Shown here: positions 12,196 to 25,000 of the stretch, one piece after another | How positions within the stretch are numbered: position 1 is the stretch's first letter | Layout: the number at the start of each line of letters is the position of its first letter | Source of the DNA: Tetragonia tetragonoides | Lineage: Eukaryota; Streptophyta; Magnoliopsida; Caryophyllales; Aizoaceae | NCBI GenBank assembly: GCA_038025085.1 | Contig: CM076153.1 | Location: 9,765,501 to 9,829,500, forward strand | Direction: 5' to 3' | DNA length: 64,000 bases | Notes under the pieces: generated by a model | Databases searched by the model: none | Told to the model about the DNA's origin: nothing | What the model saw: the letters and a program-made list of their open reading frames with translations, nothing else | Position numbers and translations under genes: made by a program

Positions 12196-12279
12196 TTGTT
12201 TCTCTGTTCCTCTTTTTTCTTGCCAGCAATTGATGGAAATATCTGGGTTTTGTTGTAAGAATGAGAAAGAAGTTGGACT

Positions 12280-12302
12280 AGAGGGAGAGAGAGAGAGAGA
12301 GT
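12280..12302. repeat. Short GA-rich microsatellite upstream of copy A
   Basis: A run of about nine GA units lies in the former 5' leader of copy A. Copy B has only a short GA stretch here (GGGAGAGTGAAAATG), so the run grew after the duplication. The flanking 150 bp are nearly identical between the copies. Confidence 0.85.
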
Positions 12303-12973
12303 ATGGGATGAATGAATAGTATTGTTGCCGCCTTTTGTTATTTACTTCTCTTACCTTTTTATACCCATTTTCAACATTTGTCACTTTAGAATTTGGAATC
12401 ACCAAAATAATTATTAAATATTTTTGTCCTAATGTTGGATGGATAAGAATGGTGGGGATTTGCCAAGTCATAATAAATTCTTTGACATATCGATTATATC
12501 CTCCAACTTTCGATGTCTTTATTTGACACTTTAACCGTTAGGACACTATCATACTGCTAATAAGGTGACTCTACGTGTAAACGATAAGGAAACGTGTTGT
12601 CGAAGTAGAGTTTTTGCTGCATTTCATATCGTGTTTGTGTTTGCTAATTAGCTAAGGCTTAAGGATGATTGGTTAGCTGATCTTAACTATTCACTCCAAT
12701 TCATGTCATGTTTGCTATAATTAGCTAAGGCTGGTTGATTAGCTTTCTTAACGACTCACTCCAATGCTAGTCCTGCGAACATATACTACTCGTATTTGTT
12801 TAGTGAACATGGTGGAGCAGCTAACTTTGCTAATTAGTAATAGTCGTGTCTCTACTAATAACCATTTTACATCTTATCATCGATAACCTGTTAATAAAAA
12901 TTAAAGAATTGATCGTTTACCAAGTAGACAACCAATAAAGTCTCAAACGGGTCACTAACACTTTTTTCACTTA

Positions 12974-13331
12974 GAGTCTGTTTGGGAGTTGGAGAATGGA
13001 GGGGAAGGGAGGGGAATGAGGGGGAAATTAAAATTTCTTCTTGTTTGTAAGTTTTTTTAAAGAGGGGAAGGGAGAGGAATAAAGGAAAACAGTTCCCCTC
13101 CATTCCCCTACATTAACTCAATTTTTGTTGCCCCCCAAATTGAGGGGGAATGAAGGGGAAGGGGAATTTTTTAAGTGACAGTAGTCGGTTCCCCTCCATT
13201 CCCCTCCCTTCTCCTCACTTAAACTCCCAAACAAAGTGAATGATTTCACCTTCATTCTCCTCCCTTTCCTTCCCTTTCCTTTCCCCTCCTTCCCTTCCCT
13301 TCCTTCCCACCCAAAACTCCCAAACAAGCTC
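12974..13331. mobile_element. Tourist-like MITE (PIF/Harbinger type), 358 bp
   Basis: Both ends abut TTA (12971-12973 and 13332-13334), the target duplication typical of PIF/Harbinger elements. The termini are inverted repeats: GAGTCTGTTTGGGAGTT on the left, and the complement of AACTCCCAAACAAGCTC on the right. The interior is rich in GGGGAAGGG-type words on the left half and CCCCTTCC on the right, so the element folds back along most of its length. No coding capacity was seen. The frames on either strand are low-complexity Gly/Lys or Pro/Ser runs. Confidence 0.85.
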
Positions 13332-13334
13332 TTA

Positions 13335-14993
13335 CTCATCCATCAGAATATATAGCTATTACGAAGTATTAAAGAAGACCTATTCTATGTGAATTTGATA
13401 TATTAGTGCGTATTATAAGAGGGCAAAATAATGTAAAGACAGATTGCAACCGCAACGTACAGCTTTTACTTAATTAGAATGATTAACATGCATGAATGAA
13501 AATATGGTGGGTGATTATTAACATCCACGTATACGGCTGATTTATGCATCCATGCGTGCTTAGTATGTTCGACGTACCACGTACAGTAGTTCGTACTATG
13601 TTTACTAAGAATAACCTTTAATTTTTTTGGTGCAAAGAATAACCTTTAATTAATTGGTAGATGCTTAATGCTTTGTTGAGCTTTGTCGAGTACTGTATAT
13701 TAATAGAGGGCCTCGTGCCCTTGTTTGGCAAGCAAGATGTAGGATGGTTTGATGATAAATAAGTATAACATGGTTGCATACTTGCATAGCAGTAACTACG
13801 GGTGTGTGATTTCTACTCATTTTCACTTATGAGGTCAAAACAGATTAGTGGTGTTCATTTATCCGTTCAGATTTGACAGTGAAGATCGATCAATTATCCG
13901 GTCAAATCAGATTATTATAATATAGATCACTTACATGCTCAAATCAAATAAGTGAAAAATAACACATTCTAAACATACATTAATAATAAATGGGGCACTA
14001 TTTAAAAATGTAGGGTCACTTATAGTTGTTATGAATTGTGTGGCCACAATTTCACTTAAAATTAACCCTCATATTCATCTAATTGAAAGTTAATTAGATA
14101 AGACCATCTTATACAAATTTTTGTTATATTAAGAAGCTTTTCTTTTTCCGGCAAATTTAGTGAGCGCAATGCAAACAACTAAAACATCTACATGTCGAGT
14201 TCAGCTTAGGACTCAAACCCGCCCCTAGAGCTAGGATCAACGATGTCAAATTTTCAAGTAGCTAAGGGAAATTGTAAATATCGGAATTAATCCTGGAATC
14301 AGGGTTCAAACGTCAATAGCAATCAGCATCAGCTTAAGTTCAAAGTGCATGAGTAATGGCCAGCAGATTTGCTAGTTATGAGCCCAAAACCATTATTACT
14401 TGAGTTCACAATCCCCATTTTGAACGGAACAAATATATAGACCTTGCAAATCAACTAGCTTTATGTATGAACCTTCCATGGCGGAATTACGTTAGCAGTA
14501 ACCTGTGAACAAACGTGCCCCTCCAAGGACTCATTGAACATATATACGCTGTCATCTGAAAGCAGACATTCAGTGGCAGTAACTATCAATAATCCAAAAC
14601 ATATACTCATTTGATCTTGTTATAGACCAAGCAGAATACAGACGTACTGCACACCGTATGGCATCCCATACTTAAAATGAGGGCAAGACAGAGAGAAATT
14701 GACATCAGACAATCAATATAGACGTTCATAACGGGGTTCATCGACATGGACTAACGTGGAAGACCAAAGATAGATCAGAATTTTAATTACATGCATGCAT
14801 GTCTGCACAAAGGATATGCAATCCCAAAAAGCCTCAGGTAGCCTAAGGATATTAATAAGCTTAAGAAGCTGGGGTCGGGGAGTTGAAGGTTTGAAAGCAA
14901 CTCTTTGAGACTTAGAACTTCACTACACAGTACTCATTAGGTTTGAAAACAGTTTCTTACACGCCATATACATCAAAAGTCTCTCTTCAAGGC
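13335..14993. other. Spacer between the tandem copies, no gene seen
   Basis: AT-rich DNA. No open frame has coding character and no RNA gene was recognised. An imperfect direct repeat of about 70 bp lies just left of the MITE (12640-12775, words TTAGCTAAGGCT and TCACTCCAAT). The last part, from about 14300, resembles the 3' flank of copy A and belongs to the duplicated block. Confidence 0.55.
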
Positions 14994-17900
14994 TCAAGCA
15001 GTCATATGCACGTTCTTCTTCAGTTCGTTGAGTTTTTCCCTGCTCACTTGCGCACTTGCACAACAGACACCAAACCCCTGTGATAGAAAGAATAAGAATG
15101 TCAAAGCATGAAACAACAGAAGAACAAATTTTGCGCTAGCTAATTAGAGACAAAAGAAACAAATGCAGTTGTTTACAAGTAATTTGTTATGGCCCTCGGT
15201 AGAATTCAGCTCATGCAGCAGGTCGAGAACTGCCTCACGGTTGCTGAAGCCATCACCTCTGACTTTAAAGTCACCAGCAAGTATCAAGAACGCCTGAAAG
15301 ACAAAGATAAAGAGTAGTATTTCAAGAAAGAGACAAGTGGTACAAATAATCTCATGTCTCATCAGTACGCTTAATGTAATAACAAGAATGAGTTATGTTT
15401 TAAATTAATCATGACCAATTTTTCAGAGAGATACATATTTGTCCAACAGCAGAACCCTATATGATAGTTTACTATATGCAACTTCAAAAATGGACTTGTT
15501 ACCTTTCCATTTCAGCATTAGGGATGAAAGCAGGATTCATACTAGTACATAGTTCTATAGACCCCCACATTTACTAGTTAACTCATGATTCCTTGAATAC
15601 TTTCATCCTACAATATGTTTGCCACATGTGACCAATTAGAAACATCCACTTCCACAGACCAAACACAGGCGCGCACACACACACACACATAAAGGGAAAA
15701 GAATTGAGGATTTGATTGGTCACTAGCAAAATGTTAGATTGATAAACCGTGGCCTGAAGGGGGCAGGGGGTCTAGCAGTACCACTCTCATTCTTTAGACT
15801 ATACAGGATGAAGTAAAATGAATAGCTAAAGCAAACATTCCGCTAATCCTCCGACCCATGATAAGTTGATAACACCCTATGTGGCAGCCTGTTAGTTATC
15901 TATAGCTTATAAAGGGCATGCCAAAATGCTTCTTTGCTGTATTAGGGAAGGACACTTAACAGAGAAGCTATTGATGTAGTCATGTAATATATAGCATAGG
16001 AGGAGGAACTTCAATTACAACACAGACTGAGGTTTTTGATTAAGCAGCTAAACTGAGCAAAGATAAATATTTATTCGTGACTTATGCTCACAGACATAGC
16101 ACAATTATTGATAACTAATTAAGTAACACATAATGGAAACCAACAATTAATCGAGTCTAATTACTATGACCAGACAACATTTTATGCACCTCATGTAAAT
16201 TAGTAATCCGTACCTCTGTACAGCGCACTCCAGAGGGGATATCCTCAGGTAATTTCAACAGAGAGTTTAGAGGATCATACTCGGAGAAGCTGCTTGCATT
16301 ATCGACCAAGCAATTGTAGCCAGACACAAACTGCAAAAGAATAAGTAAGTTCTTGTGTATAAATTCTAAACCACCAAAAGATGAAAGAGAAGTTAAGACA
16401 TAAGTCACATAACTAGTTGAAATGGAGCTGGAAGTTAAAAAGGAAATTTTCTGTGAACCTTTCTTAAGAAAAGATACTTACAGTGGATATGAAAAACCTG
16501 ACTTTCATATTAGCAATTACACTCTGAATTCTCAAAAACAAATAGTACCAAATTCAGAATACCAAACAACATAGCAGAACTTGTATGATTTTCTAAAAGC
16601 AAGTTAGAGGCAAGCATCTAAGACACGCGTGTACGAAGGAGCAGCTAGTTGAAAAGGAACAAGAAGAATTCACCGACAATTTCACACATACAGGATATAA
16701 ACCTAGTAGAGATGAAATCTTTTGATGGCATCTATTTACTCTAGTAATCAATGACAGTACTCAGTTATTCACAGTCACAAGCCATGAAAAATAGGACTAT
16801 TAATCCATAGTCACTAACAGCAGATTTCTTGAAGTCCCTAAGAAATGATACCTTTGACATAAACATAATAATGTATCAAGATTTAGCTGCAATACTGCAA
16901 GCTTAGTTCATTATAACTCACTTTTGAACGACTGAAGACCCAGTGGCCAGCACCTCCACCCTGCAGCAAGAATGGAACAGTCTCTGCAATCAACAAACAA
17001 GAGGAACACAAGTGTTAAACCCCATAGGTACCAATTCAAAAAGCAGAATACCCTCTGAACAGTTTTCTTGAATGCTGAATAACATTCCTGTGATCTTGAG
17101 CCAAAGTCTGTGAAACTTCTGCACCAATTCCATGAAACTTCCCTTGAATAACTCTATCCTCATCAACCATCAAAACCTGACAAAAACAATAGGGAATTCG
17201 ATTGCTCTTTTCATTTTTCATTTAGTGATACGCAAGCAAGATATCATAAAAAAAATTAAGCATGACATCATTAAAAAGAAAAATCAATAGAGATAATGGA
17301 GAAACAAACAAGCCAAACAAATAACATGATAAAAAAAAAAGAATAGAGATAATATATAAAGGGGGCGAGGAGGGAGGAGGTTAATAAGAAACCAAAAAAA
17401 ACACTAGCAAGTGCATCAAGATATATCTAAGAGCAAAAGCCCCTCGTAACTGTTTACTAGATCGAATTAGAGGAGGTTACATCTTCTTGATATCTGAAAC
17501 GATTGCTCATTAGAATTTTATAATGCTCCTTTACTGATTAGTTTCATACTCGCTATGCTAGCATCCCGAATTGTATTAGAATTCCTGTAATTCCCAACAA
17601 ATCAAAGTTATTGATTTCATTCATCTTTTTTGAAATTATGAAATCATAGAAAGCATGTTCAATGTTTTTTCGCGCTTAAAGCAACAATCTGACTATCTGA
17701 GCTTGTAGAGACTGATCAAGATGTAAATACATCCTTCAAATTTTCCGTAAGCGACTATGGCGAAACAGAGGAATCCCAACTGTTAACATGCTATAGATGA
17801 CAGTCTTAGACAGATCAAATACCCACTATACTTAGACTACAACTCTACAAGGCTCAAAACTTCATATTTCAACCAAAGTAGAACTTTACTACAGTTAGAT

Positions 17901-19003
17901 ATCCTATTTAGCTACACACATTAGTGACACTATGTCAATTGGAAGGTAACCACGCAGGAAGTCATCTAAGACAATCTGATAGAATGTCTACCACTTAAGA
18001 ACCGTGTGTTTGGTATTATGTAACAAAGAAAGTGCTCAGAAGTCGAAATGCCGATTGATAAGTTCAAAATTGAAATTCAAAGAAAGGGTCATATTTTTCA
18101 TTCTTGAGCACCCATATCCTGAACCACAGCTTAAGTAATAGCCTTTGTTTTCAAGCAAATATGTACACTTGGACATGCAATGTTTATGCTCACAAAGCAG
18201 GGTAATTTGTGAAGTGGTCACAAAACCAGAAAACTGCTTTCCTAAACTATTATTTCCAAAATTGACAGTATTGAGAACCAAAAATCAAAGTATTACACCA
18301 ACGCCATCCATGATATATGTGAAAGTAAAAGAAAGCTAAGAAATTTCTACCCAAGAGCATTATAAACACTATACATCAAGCTAGTTATGAACTAGTGCAG
18401 TGCAGTAGTGCTACAAAAAAAAAAAAAAAAAAAAAGCCCAAAATTTCATACTCCATTTTCGAATCTGGGTCATTAACAATCAAACAATTATATATTATGG
18501 CAAAAAAAAAAAAAAAGAAAAAAGTACCCAGGAACAATAATTATGAGCAACAGAGCAAGTGCTTAAAAACCCAGAATTTCAAAACCCATTTTCCAACATG
18601 AGTCGTTAACAAATTAAACAAACATTATCCAACATTAAAATGGCACCTCAAATTAAATGCATGCAAAAAAATAAGCAAAGTAAACATCTTTTTTATTTTT
18701 ATTTTTTTTTGTTATTGGACTTATTATTACCTGAAGCCAAAGCCAGTTCCTGGCAATCATGTGAGGAAGAACACCAAGCTGATTAGTCCAAGCTTGAACA
18801 GTGAAACGAATGGTGTTTCTGAAAATGCCATTAATGGGGTTACCAAGAATTGTATCCAGCGCACTCTCCTTAAAACTGGCAAACCACTCATCAGGTGGCA
18901 TTACCACAGTGTTCTCCTTAGTCAGCTCTGATGCAGATACCTCAGAGATAGAAAAACTGAACTTGGGTGGTGCTTTCTTCTCTCTCTCCTTACTGTCCGC
19001 CAT
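14994..19003 (-). CDS. Right tandem copy (B) of a six-exon plant gene, about 258 aa
   Basis: Exons: 18731-19003 (ATG at 19003), about 17053-17176, 16922-16983, 16214-16330, 15177-15293 and 14994-15077 (TGA). Together they would encode about 258 aa beginning MADSKEREKKAPPKF and ending KKNVHMTA. Conserved words shared with copy A include MPPDEWFASF, QLGVLPHMIARNWLWLQ, DEDRVIQGKFHG, VPFLLQGGGAGHW, FVSGYNCLVD, AFLILAGDF and FGVCCAS. No signal peptide or membrane segment is evident. One problem: the donor after exon 2 reads AGAGG-GTATTC, one G more than copy A (AAAG-GTTTTA). Using that GT shifts the frame, while keeping frame needs a GG donor. Either an alternative site is used or this copy is also impaired. 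Function is not recognised. Confidence 0.65.
18415..18436. repeat. A-rich homopolymer tract in copy B intron 1
   Basis: About 20 consecutive A residues, with a second A-run near 18501-18522. The Lys-rich open frame across them is an artefact of the runs. Confidence 0.85.
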
Positions 19004-22000
19004 TGATGGAACTATCTGGGTTTTGTTGTAAGAAAAAAGTTGGACTAGTGGGAGAGTGAAAATGGGAATAGTGTTCCCGCCTTTTGTTATTTACTTCTCT
19101 TACCTTTTTATACTCATTTTCAACATTTGTCACTTTAGGGTTTGGAATCACCAAAATAATTATTAAATATTATTGTCTTAATATTGAAGAGATAAGGATA
19201 ACATTTTTTGTTTTATTTTATTTGACTATAGATAAGATGCATAACCGAATTTAAAAACGAGTGAGTTTTAAATTTGAATTTCGACATGCGCAATCTACTA
19301 AATGTGTAAAATATTTGCATATTTGGGACTTACTGTGGATTATGGGTAAAAGTTTAGGAAAATGTTAAGTCCAATTATTGTAGGTTTTTTTACCTTGTTT
19401 GTTTAATCACGAAGTGTTAGATTTGGTTGATAATCTACTAACCTCGAAAAATAATAGTATTTAATATTGGCGTCTAACTTAGCTTTATGAAATAAAAAAT
19501 TCAACCCTTCACAAGGTAAGCTTAGATTCACACTACTAGATATACATAAGAGCATCTCCAATTTTTGGCAAAGTAGTCATTAAGGTAAAGGAGATTTTGT
19601 TTGCCAACTCATAAATTATCTAGCATACCCACTCTAGCATTACATTCTACTAATAATTAGCACACTCTCACATCCGCCAAGGTGACTCCATCTTTGAACA
19701 AGGAAACGTGTTAATTAGAGGCTTAAGAGTATCAAATATGTTAAGGGATTCTTGGCCTAGTTTTGACTTTTGAGATCAGAGTGTCTAGAAGAAGATTTCA
19801 TGCTTTAATGAGCGTATTGATCTTTGGCTAATGTTGCAAAAAAAGATAATTAAGTTTTCCATTTGGAATTAGTGAAGAAAATGGCATGCTCATTGTGGTA
19901 CGTTCCACTTTCATACCTCCATTGCCAATTCGTTTTGCATATTCCTCCACTAACACTTTTCATTATAAACTTAATTGTTATGCAGTCACTAAACTCACTA
20001 GTAAAGGGCTTCGTAGTATGTCACAACTTAAGAACAACTTTTGTTCAACAACAACAGGAAATGCCCTTTGTGGTACCGTAGAGGATCCATTATGTGCTTT
20101 CTAGCAACAAACGTACGTATTACTCGTAAATGATTAGAATACCATAAAGTTTCAACAGTAATCGGTACATAAAAACATTTTTACCAATAAAGTCAACCTG
20201 GCTTCTGGTAGTTAACTATAACAGCTTGATCCTCAAAGGGTAATGAGTCTAATGACTTATGAGTTATGACTTATTGAGGCATAAAGATTTCCATTTGATG
20301 ATCATCAATATAGCTTTCTCACAGAGAAAGCCAATTTAGTTTTTGCCTTTCCTTATGCCGCCTGATATGCTACAGTATTCAGAGGCATTTTCCGATTGTT
20401 CGATTGAAGATTTGATTACTACGGACATCGGAAAGCCTATTCACTACCATCTAGCAGAAGGCAGAGCATTGGAATACCATCATTCTCAAGGTTGAGAGGG
20501 ATGCACGAGCTAACGCACACGAGCAGTTAAACCTGTACATGATATTTGCCAAGACCTAACAAACAGGTCGGGTTTGAGTAGGGTCGAATACGGATAGGGT
20601 CAAAATATTCGGGTCATTATCGGGTTGTTAACGGGTTTGCCAAATGTTGTCTCACAACTTTTGGGCTCAGTTCGGATCGGCTCATTCCCGTCTCAAGTTA
20701 ACGAGTCAGGTCATTTCGGGTATGAACCTTCTCCGGTCGGGGCGGGTCAGTTTTTGCCAGCTTTGTAGTGAGCTATGATGATGCTCCAGAGGTCTTCATA
20801 CCATGAGCTCCTAGTTTTCCATCCACGTTCAACACCACCTACAACTAAAGCCATAAAACTTCTCTTTTCTACAACCACCATCAACACCACACCAGCCACC
20901 ATCAGTAGCATCAAAAGTTCCACTCTTATCACTTTGCGCATGTCAGTAAAGAACTAGAATTAAACACTCCCAGTATATTCGCGCACATCCTATAGTTCTA
21001 ACTGGGAAGAAAGGTTAGAAAGGCACCCGAATCCTAATCTTCCCAACCATTTCAACTTTCAACATGCACACGCATGAATGCACAATCTCATCTCACTCCC
21101 AGATGAATGCAGATACATAGGAAAAAGGCTTCCACCTTATTAGACAAAACAGTTTATTTAGAAACTCCATCACAAAGATCTGAGTACCAACATTGCACAA
21201 TCAAAACTCCAAAACTCTCCATACTCAACATGCTGATATGCCTAAATCTTACCATCTACAAGACATGAGAATACATAGCAGCAAAATTACCAACTCTAAC
21301 TCCCTGTTTCCTCAAATATTTCACAACAGATTTTCCACAACAAAGTTCTACTTCCTCCAAGATTACCACCTACACCTGCAGCAAGGCAGTAATTGAGTTC
21401 CCAACTGCATAAAAGAGATGGGACTAACACACAATCAACCCGGGAATGCAATTTTGCAGCTCAACTCTTCCATGAGATTTTCCATCAGAAGGCTGCGAGT
21501 CAAAAACAATATTAAAACACCATGAGAAGACACATAAAGTTCCAAATAATCTAAAATGATAAGAGATGCAACAATTCAACAGAAAATCAGATGGCAAACA
21601 CCCCAATAGAATTGGAGCTCTATCAGATATCGTCCACCTGCCCTTGTTAAAGTCACATTCCAGAATACATTCTAGAGCTAATCAGTGCTTTAAGACCAAA
21701 ACTGAGCATATCTGTCACCAAAAAGCCATCCATAAGAATGCAAAGCGACTGGGCATGGATGATGACAAACGGGAAGCCGTAGCACTGGCACCGACGGATA
21801 AAAAGACTGGTAAAACATGAAACAAATCAGAAACAACAGAAAAATAATTTTAAAACAAATACACAACGCCAACACATTATCTTCAACAAGGTTTCATATA
21901 GTAAAGCTACAATAGCGCCAAAAAGTAGTTTTTACTAACCAAGTTTTTAGAAAAAGATAAGAAGGAATATCAAAGTCATCGTCATGCTAACTGGTTACCT

Positions 22001-22024
22001 GGTAATTTCAATACACCATCTTAC
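19004..22024. other. Spacer between copy B and SF3B1, no gene seen
   Basis: The first 150 bp upstream of copy B match the region upstream of copy A and hold its leader and promoter. Around 19550 the phrase GAGCATCTCCAA, a common plant MITE end, occurs, but I could not find a matching second end. Around 20560-20755 there are many GGGTC and CGGGT words, as in degraded hAT-type MITEs, again without clear ends. The open frames at 19.9, 20.8 and 21.6 kb lack coding character. The part next to 22025 would hold the SF3B1 3' UTR. Confidence 0.5.
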
Positions 22025-25000
22025 TTAAATAAACATCATCAATTCGGGTCTACTATAGACGTTCTCTCCCTCATCCTCCAGAATGGGGTATGCAGCCACA
22101 AGGGCGTCCTGTGCTCCAATATACAGGGAATTGTATATTTTCCAGTAGACCTCCCTAACCTTCCGTGCCGGGTGGAACAAGCCCTGCAGACAATAGTTCA
22201 GTATGGCAGCAGCACCCAGAGCCACTCGCATCCCTTCAATAGCTTCCATAACAGCATTGATGACATGAGGCGAAGTCTCAAAAATATTGGGCCACACATA
22301 GTTCATGAGGTGGACCAGGGCATCTTCACATCCCAAACCCGCCACTCCAAGAGCCATGTGCTTCACAGCAGAAGCGGCAGTTTGCCTGTGCACCAAATCT
22401 CTGTCCATCAGAGCATCTTCAAGCAGAGGAGTCACTGCATAAATATAATCCTTGCCCATTTCACCAATATATTCGAAAAGAAAGGAAAGAGATTTCAAGA
22501 CACCATTCTGAACATTGAGCTCCGGAACACGATACTCGTTCATCAGTGCTGGCAAAACAGTGAAAGGCGAACAAGTCTCAGCAACAATTGCAATAGCTAC
22601 GGTTGTGCAAACACGGTTCTGGCGCTCCTGCACCTTGAGATTGTTGAGAAGAGTTGCCAACACATCTTGAGGACCAATGGCTTTGGCAATGTATCCAAAG
22701 GTGTTGACAGTGGCTCTTCTAATACCTTTCTTGTGGGCCTTAAGCATCTCGAGAAGCTCAAAGCATATCCTCATCCATTCTCTTGCAGGAACAAACTCAG
22801 CTCCACGATCCGCAATACGACCTACAAGATCAATACAATTCTCCTGCACTTTCTCATGCCTGTTCTTCAAAATAGGAGTCAATCGTGGCAGAAGATCCTT
22901 AATTGGTGGAGTCATCTTAGTCATACCAATGACATTCACAATTGCTTTGAGGGCACCAAGAATTGATCCCAACACCTCTGGATACTCCTCTCCAAGATAC
23001 TCATACAAAACCACACCCAAGTGACCCATCAGCTGTTCCTCTCCGCATTGTTTCATGACCACTGCTATTCGGGAGATAAGATCAGCCGCCTGCTGTCTTA
23101 CTTTGGCGCTCTTGTTGTTCAAACGCCACTTAATTGTACCACATATCTGAGGGAGATAAGGTTTGACCCTCTGTCCAAGGGCATTCACCACTGCACCAAA
23201 CCCATTAAGCATGACATTGGCATCGTCAGAAGTCTGCTCTTGAAATGCATATAATATACCATCAATCAGAAGCTCCTCCAAACGAGCATCAATATCAGAT
23301 GCACCCAAGTTTGTCACCACCTTCTCTATTGTTTCCATGACCATACGCCTATAGGGTTCACTCTCATCTTTAAGATCCTCAACAATCCTACCCACTATAT
23401 CAGCAACTCCGACCTTGTTTGCTATTTCTACAGTTGTCTCCACAAGTTGCTTGTAGTTTCTTCTATCTAGTGCCATCCTCCTTACCCAGAAATTTCTAAA
23501 GAATTCTGGAAGAATATCAGACCTGATGTAATCAGCTTCTACACCCTCAGTGCTAACACACTGCTTTACGACCTTCAGAACAATCTTCTTCATTTCTTCA
23601 TCAGGTGACTGAAACTCTCGAATCAAAATAAACATCACTTCTTTCGTGTAGTAGCTAGCATAAAGTGCGTCCATCAAGGGAATAATAAAACCAATGGCCT
23701 TCAAGAATGCAGCCAAGACCTTACCACGGTGTGACCTGATACCTTTCCATAAAGGTTTCAACACAGAGTCAAAACTCTCAATACCATATGGAGCTGAAGC
23801 TTCAGCAAGAGCTGCCAGAGAAAGTGCAGTAATTGTTCTAACCTTCTGATTCTCATCATTAAGACCATGTTCTATAATCTCCACCAACGACCTCAAGTGT
23901 GGCAGAACAGCACAACCAATCAAAATGGCAATCTGCTGAACGATCTTAATACCTGTGTGCCTAGCTTGCCATGACTTCTTACTCTGACAAACGGCCTTTA
24001 AGAATGGCAACAGAGCTGGGATACCCAGAGCTGAAGCCACAACACTAAAAGCACGAGCAGTTGTATTCCTGACATATTCATCAATATTGTCGATATCTGG
24101 TCTCATGGCAGCAATCATGGTGGCCAATCCAGCAGCCTTACTCAAGTTAGAGATAATCTCTCTGCCCTCAACACGAGCATAATAATCCTCATCGATCAAG
24201 AGTGGCTCAATAACCACGAGAATCTTGTGAACATAAGGTCGAACCAACTCATCCAACTTGTATAATACCCTATCAATAACCTTCACCAGAAGATGTCGCT
24301 CTTGGTCTTCCAGGGTTGGCTGCATAAGCAAGGGCAAAATTCTGTTAAACAACGGCCCAGCACCGAACTCTCTTGCCTTGTCAGTGAGCTGTCGCAATGC
24401 GGTCTTCCTCTGGGGTGGTGTGCCATTTTTAACCTTAAGCAGCAACTTCATAATCTTTCTTTCCTTCTGTTCATCTGGAGACAATTCTTCCTCATTCTCT
24501 TCATTCAGCAATACACCGAAATATTGATAATCCTCTGGCTTCATGAATGGCAGCCCATTAGCAGGTTCCTTACCCACGTCAAACATTTGACCCCTATCCT
24601 CCACCGGTATCTGATAAAGTGGAGTCCCCATTGGAGTAGGCGTGGCCAAGAGCTTCCTTGCTGGAGTCCTGATTGGAACATATGATGCTGGAGGATCCAA
24701 AATCTTATAACCTTCAGGTGGGAACATGGAATCAAGCTCTTCATCAGTCAAAGGCCTGTTCCTCTCCTCAATATCCTTCTCCCATCTCAGCAAGTTGAAC
24801 TGCTCTGGAGTCATAGGGCCACGTAGATTTATCTGGTCTGGAGTTGGTGTGGCCAGTTCAACCCCACCAACAGGAGTCACACCAGGTGTCATGGCAGCAG
24901 AAGGGGTGGCTCCAGCCATGGGTGTTGCACTCCCCATGGTAGCCGGTGTCTCATCCCACCTCGACCTCTGCCGTTTTGGGGTTGGTGTTGCCATCCCTGA

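Larger units (their letters stand above)
6594..12230 (-). pseudogene. Left tandem copy (A) of a six-exon plant gene, decayed
   Basis: Exons match copy B (14994-19003) in order and size: about 11742-12230 (interrupted), 9672-9789, 9526-9587, 8861-8977, 6764-6880 and 6594-6674. Protein words include PPDEFFGKMKEEFFDGVF, DEDRVIQGKFYGLG, FVSGYNCLVDDASDFAEYD and FGVCCASLQMSEEK, ending VHMTA-stop. Three lesions argue against function. The start ATG of copy B is ATT here (12228-12230). A 192-bp MITE lies in exon 1 and brings an in-frame TAG. The acceptor before exon 2 is AA where copy B has AG, and the next AG, one base later, shifts the frame into a TGA. Exons 3-6 stay open, so decay may be recent. 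The family is not recognised and no catalytic motif is visible. Confidence 0.7.

Noticed and set aside
12640..12775. Imperfect 70-bp direct repeat as a transposon
   Set aside because: Direct, not inverted, and without terminal signals; treated as local duplication.
19550..19720. A MITE starting GAGCATCTCCAA
   Set aside because: No second inverted end or target duplication could be found.
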